Positions 33,691 to 41,786 of a stretch of DNA of 64,000 nt are shown one piece after another. The notes beneath the pieces are model-generated. The model saw only the letters and a list, made by a program, of their open reading frames with translations. It searched no databases and was not told where the DNA came from. Positions within the stretch are counted from its first letter, which is position 1. The number at the start of each line of letters is the position of its first letter. The position numbers and the translations under genes are program-made. Source of the DNA: Nonomuraea solani (GTDB lineage: Bacteria > Actinomycetota > Actinomycetes > Streptosporangiales > Streptosporangiaceae); the NCBI RefSeq assembly GCF_900108335.1, contig NZ_FNVT01000012.1, positions 124,001 to 188,000 on the forward strand. Direction: 5' to 3'.

Positions 33691-34965
33691 ATGGCCACTT
33701 CCATCAAGAAGATCGTCGCCGCGAGCCTGATCGGCACCACCATCGAGTGGTACGACTTCTTCCTGTACGGCTCGGCAGCCGCCCTCGTCTTCAACACCCT
33801 CTTCTTCCCCGACTCCGACCCGCTGACCGGCACGCTGCTGTCGTTCCTCACCTACGCCGTCGGATTCGTCGCCCGCCCGCTCGGCGGCCTGGTCTTCGGC
33901 CACTTCGGCGACCGGATCGGCCGCAAGTCGCTGCTGGTCATCAGCCTGCTGCTGATGGGCGCGGCGACGTTCCTGATCGGCTGCCTGCCGACGTACGAGA
34001 CGCTGGGCCCGGCCGCCGCGCTGCTGCTGACGACGCTGCGGCTCGTGCAGGGCTTCGCGCTCGGCGGCGAGTGGGGCGGCGCGGTGCTGATCGTTTCCGA
34101 GCACGGCGACAACGCCCGCCGCGGCTTCTGGGCCTCCTGGCCGCAGGCGGGCGCCCCCGGAGGGAACCTGCTGGCCACCGGCGTGCTGGCGGCGCTGGCC
34201 GCCTGGCAGTCGGACGAGGCGTTCCTGGCGTGGGGCTGGCGGGTGCCGTTCCTGCTGTCGGGCGTGCTCGTGCTGATCGGGCTCTGGATCCGGCTGTCGA
34301 TCAGCGAGTCGCCGGTGTTCCAGCAGGCGCCCCAAGAGGAGCGCGCCCCGATCGTCGGGGTGCTGCGGCACCACTCGAAGGACGTGGTCATCGCGATCGG
34401 CGCGCGCCTGGCCGAGAACATCTCCTTCTACCTGCTGACCGTCTTCGTCATCACGTACGCCAAGCAGAACAAGATCGACAACTCCACCGTCCTGACCGCG
34501 GTGCTGATCGCGTCGGCCATCCACTTCGCCACGATCCCGATGTGGGGCGCGCTGTCCGACCGCGTCGGCCGCCGCCCGATCTACCTGGCGGGCGCCGCCG
34601 GCATCGGAGTGTGGATCTTCGCGTTCTTCCCGCTCGTGGACACGGGCAACTTCCTGGCGATCACCGCGGCCGTCACCGTCGGCCTGCTCTTCCACGGCAT
34701 GATGTACGGCCCCCAGGCCGCCTTCTTCTCCGAGCTGTTCGGCACCAGGATGCGCTACACCGGCGTCTCCATCGGCGCGCAGCTCTCCGCCATCGTGGCC
34801 GGCGCGCTGGCCCCGATCATCGCGGTGGCCCTGCTGAGGGAGTATGCGAGCAGCGTGCCCATCTCGATCTACCTTGGCCTGGCGGCGGTGCTCACCCTGG
34901 TCGCGGTCTACGCCGCACGCGAGACCCAGGGCCGTGACCTGGCCGAGAGGATCCACGCGCGATGA
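33691..34965 (+). CDS. MHS-family (metabolite:H+ symporter) MFS transporter
   Basis: The 424-residue protein has 12 helices. IGTTIEWYDFFLYGSAAALVF is the MHS signature. GHFGDRIGRKSLLV and GALSDRVGRRPIYLAG are the two MFS motif A loops, and RLVQGFALGGEWGGA is also typical. MHS members import organic acids such as α-ketoglutarate, shikimate or proline/betaine. Context favours 3-hydroxybutyrate or a related acid. Its stop overlaps the hydrolase start (ATGA). Confidence 0.88.
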   Translation: MATSIKKIVAASLIGTTIEWYDFFLYGSAAALVFNTLFFPDSDPLTGTLLSFLTYAVGFVARPLGGLVFGHFGDRIGRKSLLVISLLLMGAATFLIGCLPTYETLGPAAALLLTTLRLVQGFALGGEWGGAVLIVSEHGDNARRGFWASWPQAGAPGGNLLATGVLAALAAWQSDEAFLAWGWRVPFLLSGVLVLIGLWIRLSISESPVFQQAPQEERAPIVGVLRHHSKDVVIAIGARLAENISFYLLTVFVITYAKQNKIDNSTVLTAVLIASAIHFATIPMWGALSDRVGRRPIYLAGAAGIGVWIFAFFPLVDTGNFLAITAAVTVGLLFHGMMYGPQAAFFSELFGTRMRYTGVSIGAQLSAIVAGALAPIIAVALLREYASSVPISIYLGLAAVLTLVAVYAARETQGRDLAERIHAR

Positions 34966-35960
34966 AGATCACCACGCCGCGCCTCACCCAGCACGTCCTG
35001 ACGGCCGAGGGCAGGACCACCGGCGAGCCCGTGCTGTTCGTGCACGGCAACGTCTCCTCCAGCGCCTTCTGGCGCGACAGCCTGGCGGCGCTGCCCGCGG
35101 GTTACCGGCCGCTGGCCGCGGACCTGCGCGGGTTCGGCGAGAGCGACCCCGCGCCCGTGGACGCCACCCGGGGCCTGCGCGACTACTCCGACGACCTGAT
35201 CGAGCTGGTCGAGGCCCTGGATCTGGAGGGTGTCCACCTGGTCGGCTGGAGCCTGGGCGGCGGCGTCGTGCTGCAGGTCCTGCGCGACCGCCCGGCCGCC
35301 GTCAGGAGCGTCACGCTGGTCAACCCGATCTCCCCGTACGGCTTCGGCGGCACCGAGGGCCCCGACGGCCGGCTCACGCACCCCGACGGCGCGGGCGCGG
35401 GCGCCGGAGCGGCCAACCCGGACTTCGTGGCCCGGTTACAGGCGGGCGACATGTCGGAAGAATCCCCCACGTCACCACGCAACGTCCTCCGCTCCGCCTA
35501 CGTCAAGCACCCGATCCCCGACGAGGACTTCTACCTCCGCTCGATGCTCACCACCCGCGTGGGCGAGGCTCATTACCCGGGCGACGCCGCCACCTCCGGC
35601 TCCTGGCCGGGCGTGGCCCCGGGCAAGACGGGTGTGCTCAACGCCATCGCCCCCACCCACTTCCGCCTCGACGACCTGCACGAGATCGGCCCCAGGCCGC
35701 CCATCCTGTGGATCAGGGGCGCCGACGACGTGATCGTCTCCGACACGTCCCTGTTCGACCTGGCCCACCTGGGGGCGCTCGGCGTCGTGCCCGGCTCCCC
35801 CGGTACGCCGGCCCAGCCGATGGTGACGCAGACGAGGGCGGTGCTGGCGCGCTACGGCGCGTACCGGGAGGTCGTGCTGGACGACTGCGGCCACAGCCCG
35901 CACCTGGAACGGCCGGAGGAGTTCCGCCGCCTGCTGGCCGAGCACCTCGGGGAGGCCTGA
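34962..35960 (+). CDS. Alpha/beta hydrolase
   Basis: The 332-residue α/β-hydrolase has the oxyanion region LFVHGNVSSSAFWRDSL, nucleophile elbow GWSLGG (Ser), an acid in ILWIRGADDVIVSDTSLFD, and the C-terminal catalytic His in DDCGHSPHLERPEEF. It has no signal peptide. Coupled to the MHS transporter and behind the dehydrogenase, it may cleave 3-hydroxybutyrate esters or oligomers. That substrate is an inference from context. Confidence 0.82.
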   Translation: MKITTPRLTQHVLTAEGRTTGEPVLFVHGNVSSSAFWRDSLAALPAGYRPLAADLRGFGESDPAPVDATRGLRDYSDDLIELVEALDLEGVHLVGWSLGGGVVLQVLRDRPAAVRSVTLVNPISPYGFGGTEGPDGRLTHPDGAGAGAGAANPDFVARLQAGDMSEESPTSPRNVLRSAYVKHPIPDEDFYLRSMLTTRVGEAHYPGDAATSGSWPGVAPGKTGVLNAIAPTHFRLDDLHEIGPRPPILWIRGADDVIVSDTSLFDLAHLGALGVVPGSPGTPAQPMVTQTRAVLARYGAYREVVLDDCGHSPHLERPEEFRRLLAEHLGEA

Positions 35961-35961
35961 C

Positions 35962-36169
35962 GCTGGTCGCGAGCTTACTGACGCCCGTACCGCACCTCAC
36001 GGTGCCGGGCGCCGAGCACGTCTACGCGAAGATGGCCGTTCCGCTACCACCGGGTCGAGGGCGGCGACCACCTGGACGGCCTGGTGGACCTCTACCCGGA
36101 CCGGCTCAAACCCCTCCTCCCGGTCTTCAGGAGTGCCTTCGAGGAGCTGGAAGGCCGGGTCAGTCCTTG
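35962..36169 (+). pseudogene. C-terminal remnant of an alpha/beta-hydrolase-type esterase
   Basis: One frame reads LTPVPHLTVPGAEHVYAKM, and a shifted frame then reads FRYHRVEGGDHLDGLVDLYP and continues to a stop at 36167-36169. Together they resemble the C-terminal His-containing segment (VEGGxHxDGL) of secreted esterases. The frame change at about 36048 and the absence of any N-terminal part show decay. The last bases overlap the convergent glycosyltransferase stop. Confidence 0.6.
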
Positions 36170-38157
36170 AGGTAGCGATGCCTGCCCGCGCGCGCCAGGC
36201 GCACGATGTGCCGCGCGCCGGGCAGCCGCCGGCCGAGCCGGTGCAGGGCGGTGTCCCGGCCCATGGGCGAGGGCCGCTCCGGGTCGACGGCGGCGGCCTG
36301 GCGTACCTCGACCTTGCCCCTGCGCATCTCCAGCGCGAACCTCAGCCCGATCTCCTCGTCGGGTGAGCGCAGCGAGGACAGCCAGCCGCCCGGCCCGAGG
36401 TGCTCGGCGCCCGGCATCAGGCGCTTGACCGGCACCTTGGCCACGAGCTGGCCGGCGATCCGTCCCGGCACCCCGGCCTCGACCAGCGCGGGCGCGCACA
36501 CCTCACGGGCCCGCCGCCCGGTGCTGCGCAGCACCAGCTCCAGCGGCGGCCCGCCGCTCGGCGGCACGTACGGCACCGGCAGCACCACGTACAGGTGCCT
36601 GTCGAGCTGCTTGACCACCACGCCCGGCGACACCAGCGCGATCGACTCGGAGAACGAGCGCGGCTCGACGGCCAGGCCCAGCTCGCCGTTGTCGCTCCAG
36701 CACGGCAGAACCAGCCGCATCCTGGGCCGCTGGGCCAGCACGCCCAGGCAGTTGAGCGGGCCCTCGGGGCGGCTGATCCGGCTCCTGGCCTGGTTGGCGC
36801 CACTGAACATGCGGACGTGCACCTCCCACTGGCCCGGCCGCAGCGGCCGGCCGAGCGCGGCCTCGGTCACGTCGATCCTGGTCTCGCCCTTGATCTGGAC
36901 GCGGATGCGGCGGCGCCCGTCTTCGATCCGCTCCACCCGCTGGGCCAGCGGCAGGAAGTGGATGAGGCCCGTCTCGGCGTGCCGCAGATAGACCTCGATC
37001 CTGGCGCGATCGACGGCGTCCGAGATGTCGGTGACGTCGTCGGGCAGGCGTTTGGTCTCCAGTGAGCGCGGCGGGATCCAGTGCACGCGGTCGCCGTCCG
37101 TGCGGTACCTGTCGGGCGTGCCGTCCCCGGCCATGATCTCCGCGGTCACGCCGAGCACCAGGACGTGGGCGTCCCAGCGCACCTCGGTGAGGTCGGCGCG
37201 CAGGCCGGCGCGCCTGGAGGAGTTCGACAGGAGCACGATCTGGTCCAGGCGTCCCATGCGCACGTACGCGGCCACCGTGCGGAGCTGGACGGGCAGGTAG
37301 CGGTCGAGCCGCTCGGGGAAACGCCGGGCCATGAGGTCCTGGACGACGCGGAAGTGCATGCCCCGATCGACGGAGGAGTCGGCGAACCTGCTGGTCAGCA
37401 GCGGGCGCAGGGCGGCGTAACGGAGCCAGTAGGCGTACATGCGGTCGCGCTGGCGGCCCTCGCCCACGTAGGTGTCGATGTCGTCGAGCAGGCTGTGCAG
37501 CTCCTTGACGATGACCCGGGGCGCCTCCTCGACGCGCGGGCGGTCCCCGAGGTGGCAGCAGACGTGCTCGGCCAGCACGGCGATGACCTTGGCCTGCAGA
37601 TACGCCCGCAGCACGAACGCCTGCTCGCCCATCCGGCCGCCGGGCACCGAGAAGCCCAGCTCGTGCTCCTCCAGGAAGGCGCGGCGGTAGAGCTGCTGCG
37701 GGACGAGCAGGGTGAGCAGGCGGTCGCGCAGGATGTCGGCGCGGGCCGTGGCGCGCGAGAAGGCGGCCGTGGGCGGGCCGTGGTCGCGTACCAGGCGGCC
37801 GACCAGCACGTCGGCGTCGGTCTCGACCGCGCGTTCGTACATGCGCGCGACGGCGTCACGTTCGAGTCGGTCGACCTGGTCGAGGAAGTAGACGTACTCG
37901 CCGGCGGCCGCGGCCAGGCCGACGTTGCGGCCGCGCATGGGCGAGCCCGTGTGCGGCAGGCGCAGGGTGCGCACGTTCGAGCGCACCGTGGCGATGGTGT
38001 CCAGGCGGTCGGCGATCCCGTCCGTGGACCCGTCGTCCACGAAGATCACCTCGTACTCGTCCGCGGGCATGGTCTGCTCCAGCGCGGAGCGAATGCACGC
38101 GTCGGCGGTGCCACCCGGATTGTGGACATTGACGATCACACTGACCTTCACACCCAT
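36160..38157 (-). CDS. GT-A family 2 glycosyltransferase with C-terminal extension
   Basis: The N-terminal GT2 domain (residues 1-230) begins KVSVIVNVHNPGGTADACIRS and has the nucleotide/metal residues in VIFVDDGSTDG and a GRNVGLAAAAGEYVYFLDQVD motif in which the usual DxD is DQVD. The remaining ~430 residues are β-rich and recall the C-terminal domains of TagF/teichoic-acid-type polymer synthases. At 665 residues it probably acts in cell-wall glycopolymer synthesis. ATG 38157 starts exactly at the GT2 β1 strand. Confidence 0.82.
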   Translation of the reverse strand: MGVKVSVIVNVHNPGGTADACIRSALEQTMPADEYEVIFVDDGSTDGIADRLDTIATVRSNVRTLRLPHTGSPMRGRNVGLAAAAGEYVYFLDQVDRLERDAVARMYERAVETDADVLVGRLVRDHGPPTAAFSRATARADILRDRLLTLLVPQQLYRRAFLEEHELGFSVPGGRMGEQAFVLRAYLQAKVIAVLAEHVCCHLGDRPRVEEAPRVIVKELHSLLDDIDTYVGEGRQRDRMYAYWLRYAALRPLLTSRFADSSVDRGMHFRVVQDLMARRFPERLDRYLPVQLRTVAAYVRMGRLDQIVLLSNSSRRAGLRADLTEVRWDAHVLVLGVTAEIMAGDGTPDRYRTDGDRVHWIPPRSLETKRLPDDVTDISDAVDRARIEVYLRHAETGLIHFLPLAQRVERIEDGRRRIRVQIKGETRIDVTEAALGRPLRPGQWEVHVRMFSGANQARSRISRPEGPLNCLGVLAQRPRMRLVLPCWSDNGELGLAVEPRSFSESIALVSPGVVVKQLDRHLYVVLPVPYVPPSGGPPLELVLRSTGRRAREVCAPALVEAGVPGRIAGQLVAKVPVKRLMPGAEHLGPGGWLSSLRSPDEEIGLRFALEMRRGKVEVRQAAAVDPERPSPMGRDTALHRLGRRLPGARHIVRLARAGRHRYLKD

Positions 38158-38227
38158 GCGGCCAGCGTGCGCCCGTATACAGGATCGGGCGCGACGGCTT
38201 GCCGATTGGAGAAGGAAAGTTGACCTG

Positions 38228-38941
38228 TTAGTACCAACCCACGGACTGTGAGTGGCCCCACGCCGCACAAGGGGTGCCGTAGCGGCCCTTGATGTAGCCC
38301 AGGCCCCACTTGATCTGGGTGGCGGCGTTGGTCTGCCAGTCGGCGCCCGCACTGGCCATCTTGGTGCCGGGCAGGGACTGCGGGATGCCGTACGCGCCGG
38401 AGTAGCGGTTCATGGCCCGCTCGTTCCAGCCGCTCTCCTTCTGCCAGAGCGACTCCAGACAGCCCCACTGGTCGGCGCCGAACCCATGGCCGGCGAGCAT
38501 GGCCTTGGCGATGGCCTTGTTGCTGCCCGGCGAGGGGCTACTGCCGGGCGGGAAGTTCGCGGCCGGGAACCCGTTGCCGCCGGGGGCCTTCTTGGGCACG
38601 ACCCAGTCGAGGTCCTTGCCCGCGGCTCCCGTGCGCTCCTTCTTGAGCTTGGCGGCTCGGTAGGCCTGCTCGGCGGCGGCCTTGAGCGCGTCGGTCTTGG
38701 GATCGGGCGCGTAGAGGTCACCACTGGCGATCTTGCCCAGTTCCTCGGGCGAGAAGCCCTCCTGGGGCGGCCTGTTGGCGTTCTCGACGGCGCGGTAGGC
38801 GACGAAGCCACCGCCGCCGACGACGATCACCAAGGACAGGGTCGTGATGATGACGCGCTTGGGGGTGATGCGCGAACGCCGGCGCGCCGGCGGAAGGTCT
38901 TCCTTCGGGGGGCGCTCACTCAATCTCTGACCGGGGCTCAC
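38228..38941 (-). CDS. Membrane-anchored lytic transglycosylase (SLT domain)
   Basis: A basic cytoplasmic start precedes one helix (VIITTLSLVIVVGGGGFVAY). A helical linker is followed by an SLT-like domain of about 80 residues with WGCLESLWQKESGWNERAMN (catalytic Glu), YGIPQSLPGTKMASAG and IKWGLGYIKGRYGTPCAAW. Such proteins cleave peptidoglycan and occur widely in actinobacteria. GTG 38941 is the chosen start (237 residues). A TTG at 38980 is in frame. The divergent upstream gap holds a CRP-like palindrome. Confidence 0.85.
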   Translation of the reverse strand: MSPGQRLSERPPKEDLPPARRRSRITPKRVIITTLSLVIVVGGGGFVAYRAVENANRPPQEGFSPEELGKIASGDLYAPDPKTDALKAAAEQAYRAAKLKKERTGAAGKDLDWVVPKKAPGGNGFPAANFPPGSSPSPGSNKAIAKAMLAGHGFGADQWGCLESLWQKESGWNERAMNRYSGAYGIPQSLPGTKMASAGADWQTNAATQIKWGLGYIKGRYGTPCAAWGHSQSVGWY

Positions 38942-39048
38942 GATCCATGAGCTTGCCCTGTACTGGGGGGTGGTTCGCAACCGAAACGCGGTAATCGCTT
39001 GGCGTAAATTTGGCCAACCAGCAGATTAGCTCGTCGTTTACGAAATAT

Positions 39049-39064
39049 TGTGATATTCGTCACA
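39049..39064. promoter_or_regulatory. CRP/FNR-type palindrome TGTGA-N6-TCACA
   Basis: TGTGA-TATTCG-TCACA is a perfect match to the classical Crp consensus. It lies about 110 bases upstream of the transglycosylase start and 144 bases upstream of the response regulator start. Actinobacterial Crp proteins bind this motif in front of peptidoglycan-remodelling genes. Confidence 0.6.
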
Positions 39065-39151
39065 CTACGGATGGCTCCCCTTCGGGCACCCGCAGCCGAA
39101 GGGAAGCCGCTTTCAGACTCTCCCGCCTTCTTCGGGATCCCATGCACGACA

Positions 39152-39169
39152 TGTCACAGTTTGGTGACA
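39152..39169. promoter_or_regulatory. TGTCAC-N6-GTGACA inverted repeat upstream of the response regulator
   Basis: The 6-base arms TGTCAC and GTGACA are perfect, with spacer AGTTTG. Read as direct half-sites, this is GTCAC-N6-GTGAC, the GTnAC-N6-GTnAC layout I recall for MtrA-type regulators. It is 38 bases upstream of GTG 39208, placing it near a promoter and suggesting regulation of the two-component genes. Confidence 0.45.
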
Positions 39170-39194
39170 CAACCCGGGTAATCCAGACATGGAA

Positions 39195-39200
39195 TAATAA
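39195..39200 (+). promoter_or_regulatory. Possible -10 element of a leaderless response-regulator transcript
   Basis: TAATAA(T) lies 7 bases before GTG 39208, the spacing expected if transcription begins at the start codon. No Shine-Dalgarno sequence is visible. No good -35 is present at normal spacing. Confidence 0.35.
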
Positions 39201-39207
39201 TGTGCGC

Positions 39208-39882
39208 GTGGCTGGCATCCTCCTTGTTGAAGACGACCCCTCGGTCCGCATGGCTCTAGAGCTTGCGCTGACGAGACAGGGGCATTCCGTCACGTCCTAC
39301 GCGACGGGCGAGGAGGCTCTCGACCACATCAGGGCCCGCCGCCCCGAGATCGCCATTCTCGACGTCATGCTCCCCGGGATCGACGGGGTCGAGGTGTGCC
39401 GCCGCGTGCGCAAGCTCGACCAGCTCCCCGTCATCCTGCTCACGGCCCGCGGCGACGACCTGGACGTGGTGGTGGGGCTGGAGGCCGGCGCCGACGACTA
39501 CGTGGTCAAGCCCGTCGAGCCCCGGGTCCTGGACGCCCGCATCCGCGCGGTCCTGCGCAGGGCCGAGTCCGCCTCCTCCGACCGCATCACCTTCGGCGAC
39601 CTCGTGATCGACCGGGGCGCGCTCAAGGTCACGCTGGCCGGCAAGGAGATCCACCTGACCCCGACCGAGCTGCGGCTGCTGCTGGAGCTGGTCAGGCATC
39701 CCGGCCAGGTGCTCAACCGCCGCTATCTGCTGCGGGCGGTCTGGGACCACACGCACATCGCCGACTCCCGGCTGGTGGACGCCTGCGTGCAGCGGATCCG
39801 CGCCAAGATCGAGCCGAAGCCCGCCGAGCCGGTCTTCATCCACACGGTACGCGGCTTCGGCTACCGGTTCAGTCCCCCGTGA
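39208..39882 (+). CDS. OmpR-family response regulator
   Basis: The 224-residue protein has a receiver domain (LLVEDDPSVRMALELAL, phospho-Asp in AILDVMLPGIDGVEVC, LLTARGDD, VKPVEPRVL with the conserved Lys) and an OmpR winged helix (LTPTELRLLLELVRHPGQVL, HTVRGFGYRFSPP). GTG 39208 or 39202 is the start. The stop overlaps the kinase start by GTGA. The signal sensed is unknown. Confidence 0.93.
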   Translation: MAGILLVEDDPSVRMALELALTRQGHSVTSYATGEEALDHIRARRPEIAILDVMLPGIDGVEVCRRVRKLDQLPVILLTARGDDLDVVVGLEAGADDYVVKPVEPRVLDARIRAVLRRAESASSDRITFGDLVIDRGALKVTLAGKEIHLTPTELRLLLELVRHPGQVLNRRYLLRAVWDHTHIADSRLVDACVQRIRAKIEPKPAEPVFIHTVRGFGYRFSPP

Positions 39883-41291
39883 TCCCGCTGCCCACCGGGC
39901 TGCGCGCCCGCCTGGTCATCACGTTCACCCTCGTCGCCGTCGCCGCCTCGCTGCTGGTGGCCACGATCGGCTTCGAGCTGGCCAAGACCGCGCTCGTCAC
40001 CCGGGCCGAGACCACCGCGCTCGACCTGGTGACCAGGGAGCTCGGCAGCATCACCTTCCCCGTCGGCAAGCTCAGACCGGGCGAGGCCGCGCCGACGATC
40101 AAGGAGCTCGACCGCCTGACCAGCGCGCTCAGCGGGCCGGGACGCAGCGTGCTGGTCGAATATCGCAGCCTGATCTCCTCCGAGGGCCCCATGTCGATGA
40201 GCGACGTGCCCAACGAGCTGCACGGGCGCGCCAAGCAGAGCATCGTCACCCAACGCAAGATCATCCGCGGGGAGCTCTGGCTCATCGTCGGGGCCGAGGT
40301 CTATCGGAGCAACGCCGGCCGGCCCGAGGCCACGGGGCTGCAGGCGTTCGTGTTCTTCCCGATGCACGACGACGAGAGCCAGCTCGCCACGCTCAGGACC
40401 ACGCTCACCCAGGCGGGCGTGGTCATCGTGCTGCTCGCCCTGGTCGTGGCGCTGCTGTCGGCCCGTCAGGTGCTGCTGCCGGTCAGGCGGCTGAGCGCGG
40501 CGGCGCAGGCGCTCGGCCAGGGCCGGCTCGACACGCGCCTGCCCGTCCACGGCCAGGACGAGCTGGCCGGGCTCACCGCCAGGTTCAACGACGCGGCCGC
40601 GGCGCTGGAGCTGAGCGTGGCCGAGCTGCGCTCGCTGGAGGCCATGTCGCGCCGCTTCGTGGCGGACGTCTCCCACGAGCTGCGCACCCCGCTGACCGCG
40701 ATGACGGCCGTGGCCGACATGCTGTCGGACGAGGCGAGCCGGCTGCCGGAGGCGCCCGCGGAGGCCGTCCGGCTGGTGCTCAGGGAGATCGAGCGGCTGC
40801 GTGAGCTGGTCGAGCACCTCATCGAGGTCAGCCGCTTCGACGCGGGCACCGCCACGCTCCTCCTCGAACCCGTCAACGTGGCCGACGCCATCCAGGACTG
40901 CCTGGAGGTACGCGGCTGGAGCGACCAGGTGACCGTCAAGGCCCCCCAGGGCCTGGCCGTCAACCTGGACCCCAGCAGGTTCGACGTCATCGTGGCCAAC
41001 CTGGTCGGCAACGCGCTCAAGCACGGCATGCCTCCCGTCGTGGTGAGCGCGCGCGGCACCGAGAACGGTCTGGAGGTCAAGGTGCGCGACCACGGCCAGG
41101 GCATCCCGCGCGAGGCGCTGCCGCACGTGTTCGACCGGTTCTTCAAGGCCGGCGCGGGCCGGGCGCGCAGCCAGGGCAGCGGCCTCGGCCTGGCCATCGC
41201 CAGGGCCAACGTCCATTTGCACGGCGGCACGATCTCCGTACGTCTCCAGAACCCCGGAACCCTCTTCACGGTCTGGCTCCCGCACGCATGA
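39879..41291 (+). CDS. Sensor histidine kinase
   Basis: The 470-residue kinase has an N-terminal helix (VITFTLVAVAASLLVATIGFE), an external loop of about 145 residues, a second helix (LTQAGVVIVLLALVVALLS), a HAMP domain, the H-box VADVSHELRTPLTAMTAVAD, an N-box NLVGNALKHGMPP and the G boxes DHGQGIPREAL and GSGLGLAIA. It is translationally coupled to the regulator, and the next gene (a lipoprotein) overlaps its 3' end. Confidence 0.93.
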   Translation: MIPLPTGLRARLVITFTLVAVAASLLVATIGFELAKTALVTRAETTALDLVTRELGSITFPVGKLRPGEAAPTIKELDRLTSALSGPGRSVLVEYRSLISSEGPMSMSDVPNELHGRAKQSIVTQRKIIRGELWLIVGAEVYRSNAGRPEATGLQAFVFFPMHDDESQLATLRTTLTQAGVVIVLLALVVALLSARQVLLPVRRLSAAAQALGQGRLDTRLPVHGQDELAGLTARFNDAAAALELSVAELRSLEAMSRRFVADVSHELRTPLTAMTAVADMLSDEASRLPEAPAEAVRLVLREIERLRELVEHLIEVSRFDAGTATLLLEPVNVADAIQDCLEVRGWSDQVTVKAPQGLAVNLDPSRFDVIVANLVGNALKHGMPPVVVSARGTENGLEVKVRDHGQGIPREALPHVFDRFFKAGAGRARSQGSGLGLAIARANVHLHGGTISVRLQNPGTLFTVWLPHA

Positions 41292-41785
41292 AAGCCTTGC
41301 TGACGATCGCCATGCTGCTGGCCCTCACGGCCTGCGGCATCTCCCCCACCGACGTCCAGGACAGGGGCGGCGCCCCCACCATCAAGATCCCGCCGCCGTC
41401 CAAGACGATCTACCTGATCAAGAACGGCCAGCTCACCCTGGAACCGGCCGACGTCGAGAACGACACCGTGGCCAGCCTGCTCGGGGCGCTCTTCGCGGCC
41501 TCCTCCCAGCCGCTCGGCGACCGGGACACGGCGCTGCGCGGGTTCACGTACCTGCGGATCAAGAACTCGATCAACCCCATCCAGCGGGACGAGATCCAGC
41601 TCCCGCGTACGTCCACGCTGACCGTCTACGTCGGCGGTGAGGGCACGCTGACCCAGCTCGGCAAGGCCCAGATCGTCTGCACCGCGCAGCAGGACGCGGC
41701 GTTCGAGCTGGTCAGGATCGTCAGGGAGAACAGGAACCGCCCCTCCAAGTCGGAGGGACGGTTCACGTGCGGGGAGCTCAAATAG
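41288..41785 (+). CDS. Lipoprotein of the two-component operon
   Basis: The first 17 residues (MKALLTIAMLLALTACG) form a lipoprotein signal with lipobox LTAC and acylation at Cys16. The ~150-residue mature domain is β-rich, with KTIYLIKNGQLTLEPADVEN and TSTLTVYVGGEGTLTQ. Its length and domain suggest a GerMN-like or CseA-like function, but I cannot name a family. ATGA overlap with the kinase makes it part of the operon, possibly modulating the sensor. Confidence 0.8.
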   Translation: MKALLTIAMLLALTACGISPTDVQDRGGAPTIKIPPPSKTIYLIKNGQLTLEPADVENDTVASLLGALFAASSQPLGDRDTALRGFTYLRIKNSINPIQRDEIQLPRTSTLTVYVGGEGTLTQLGKAQIVCTAQQDAAFELVRIVRENRNRPSKSEGRFTCGELK

Positions 41786-41786
41786 G

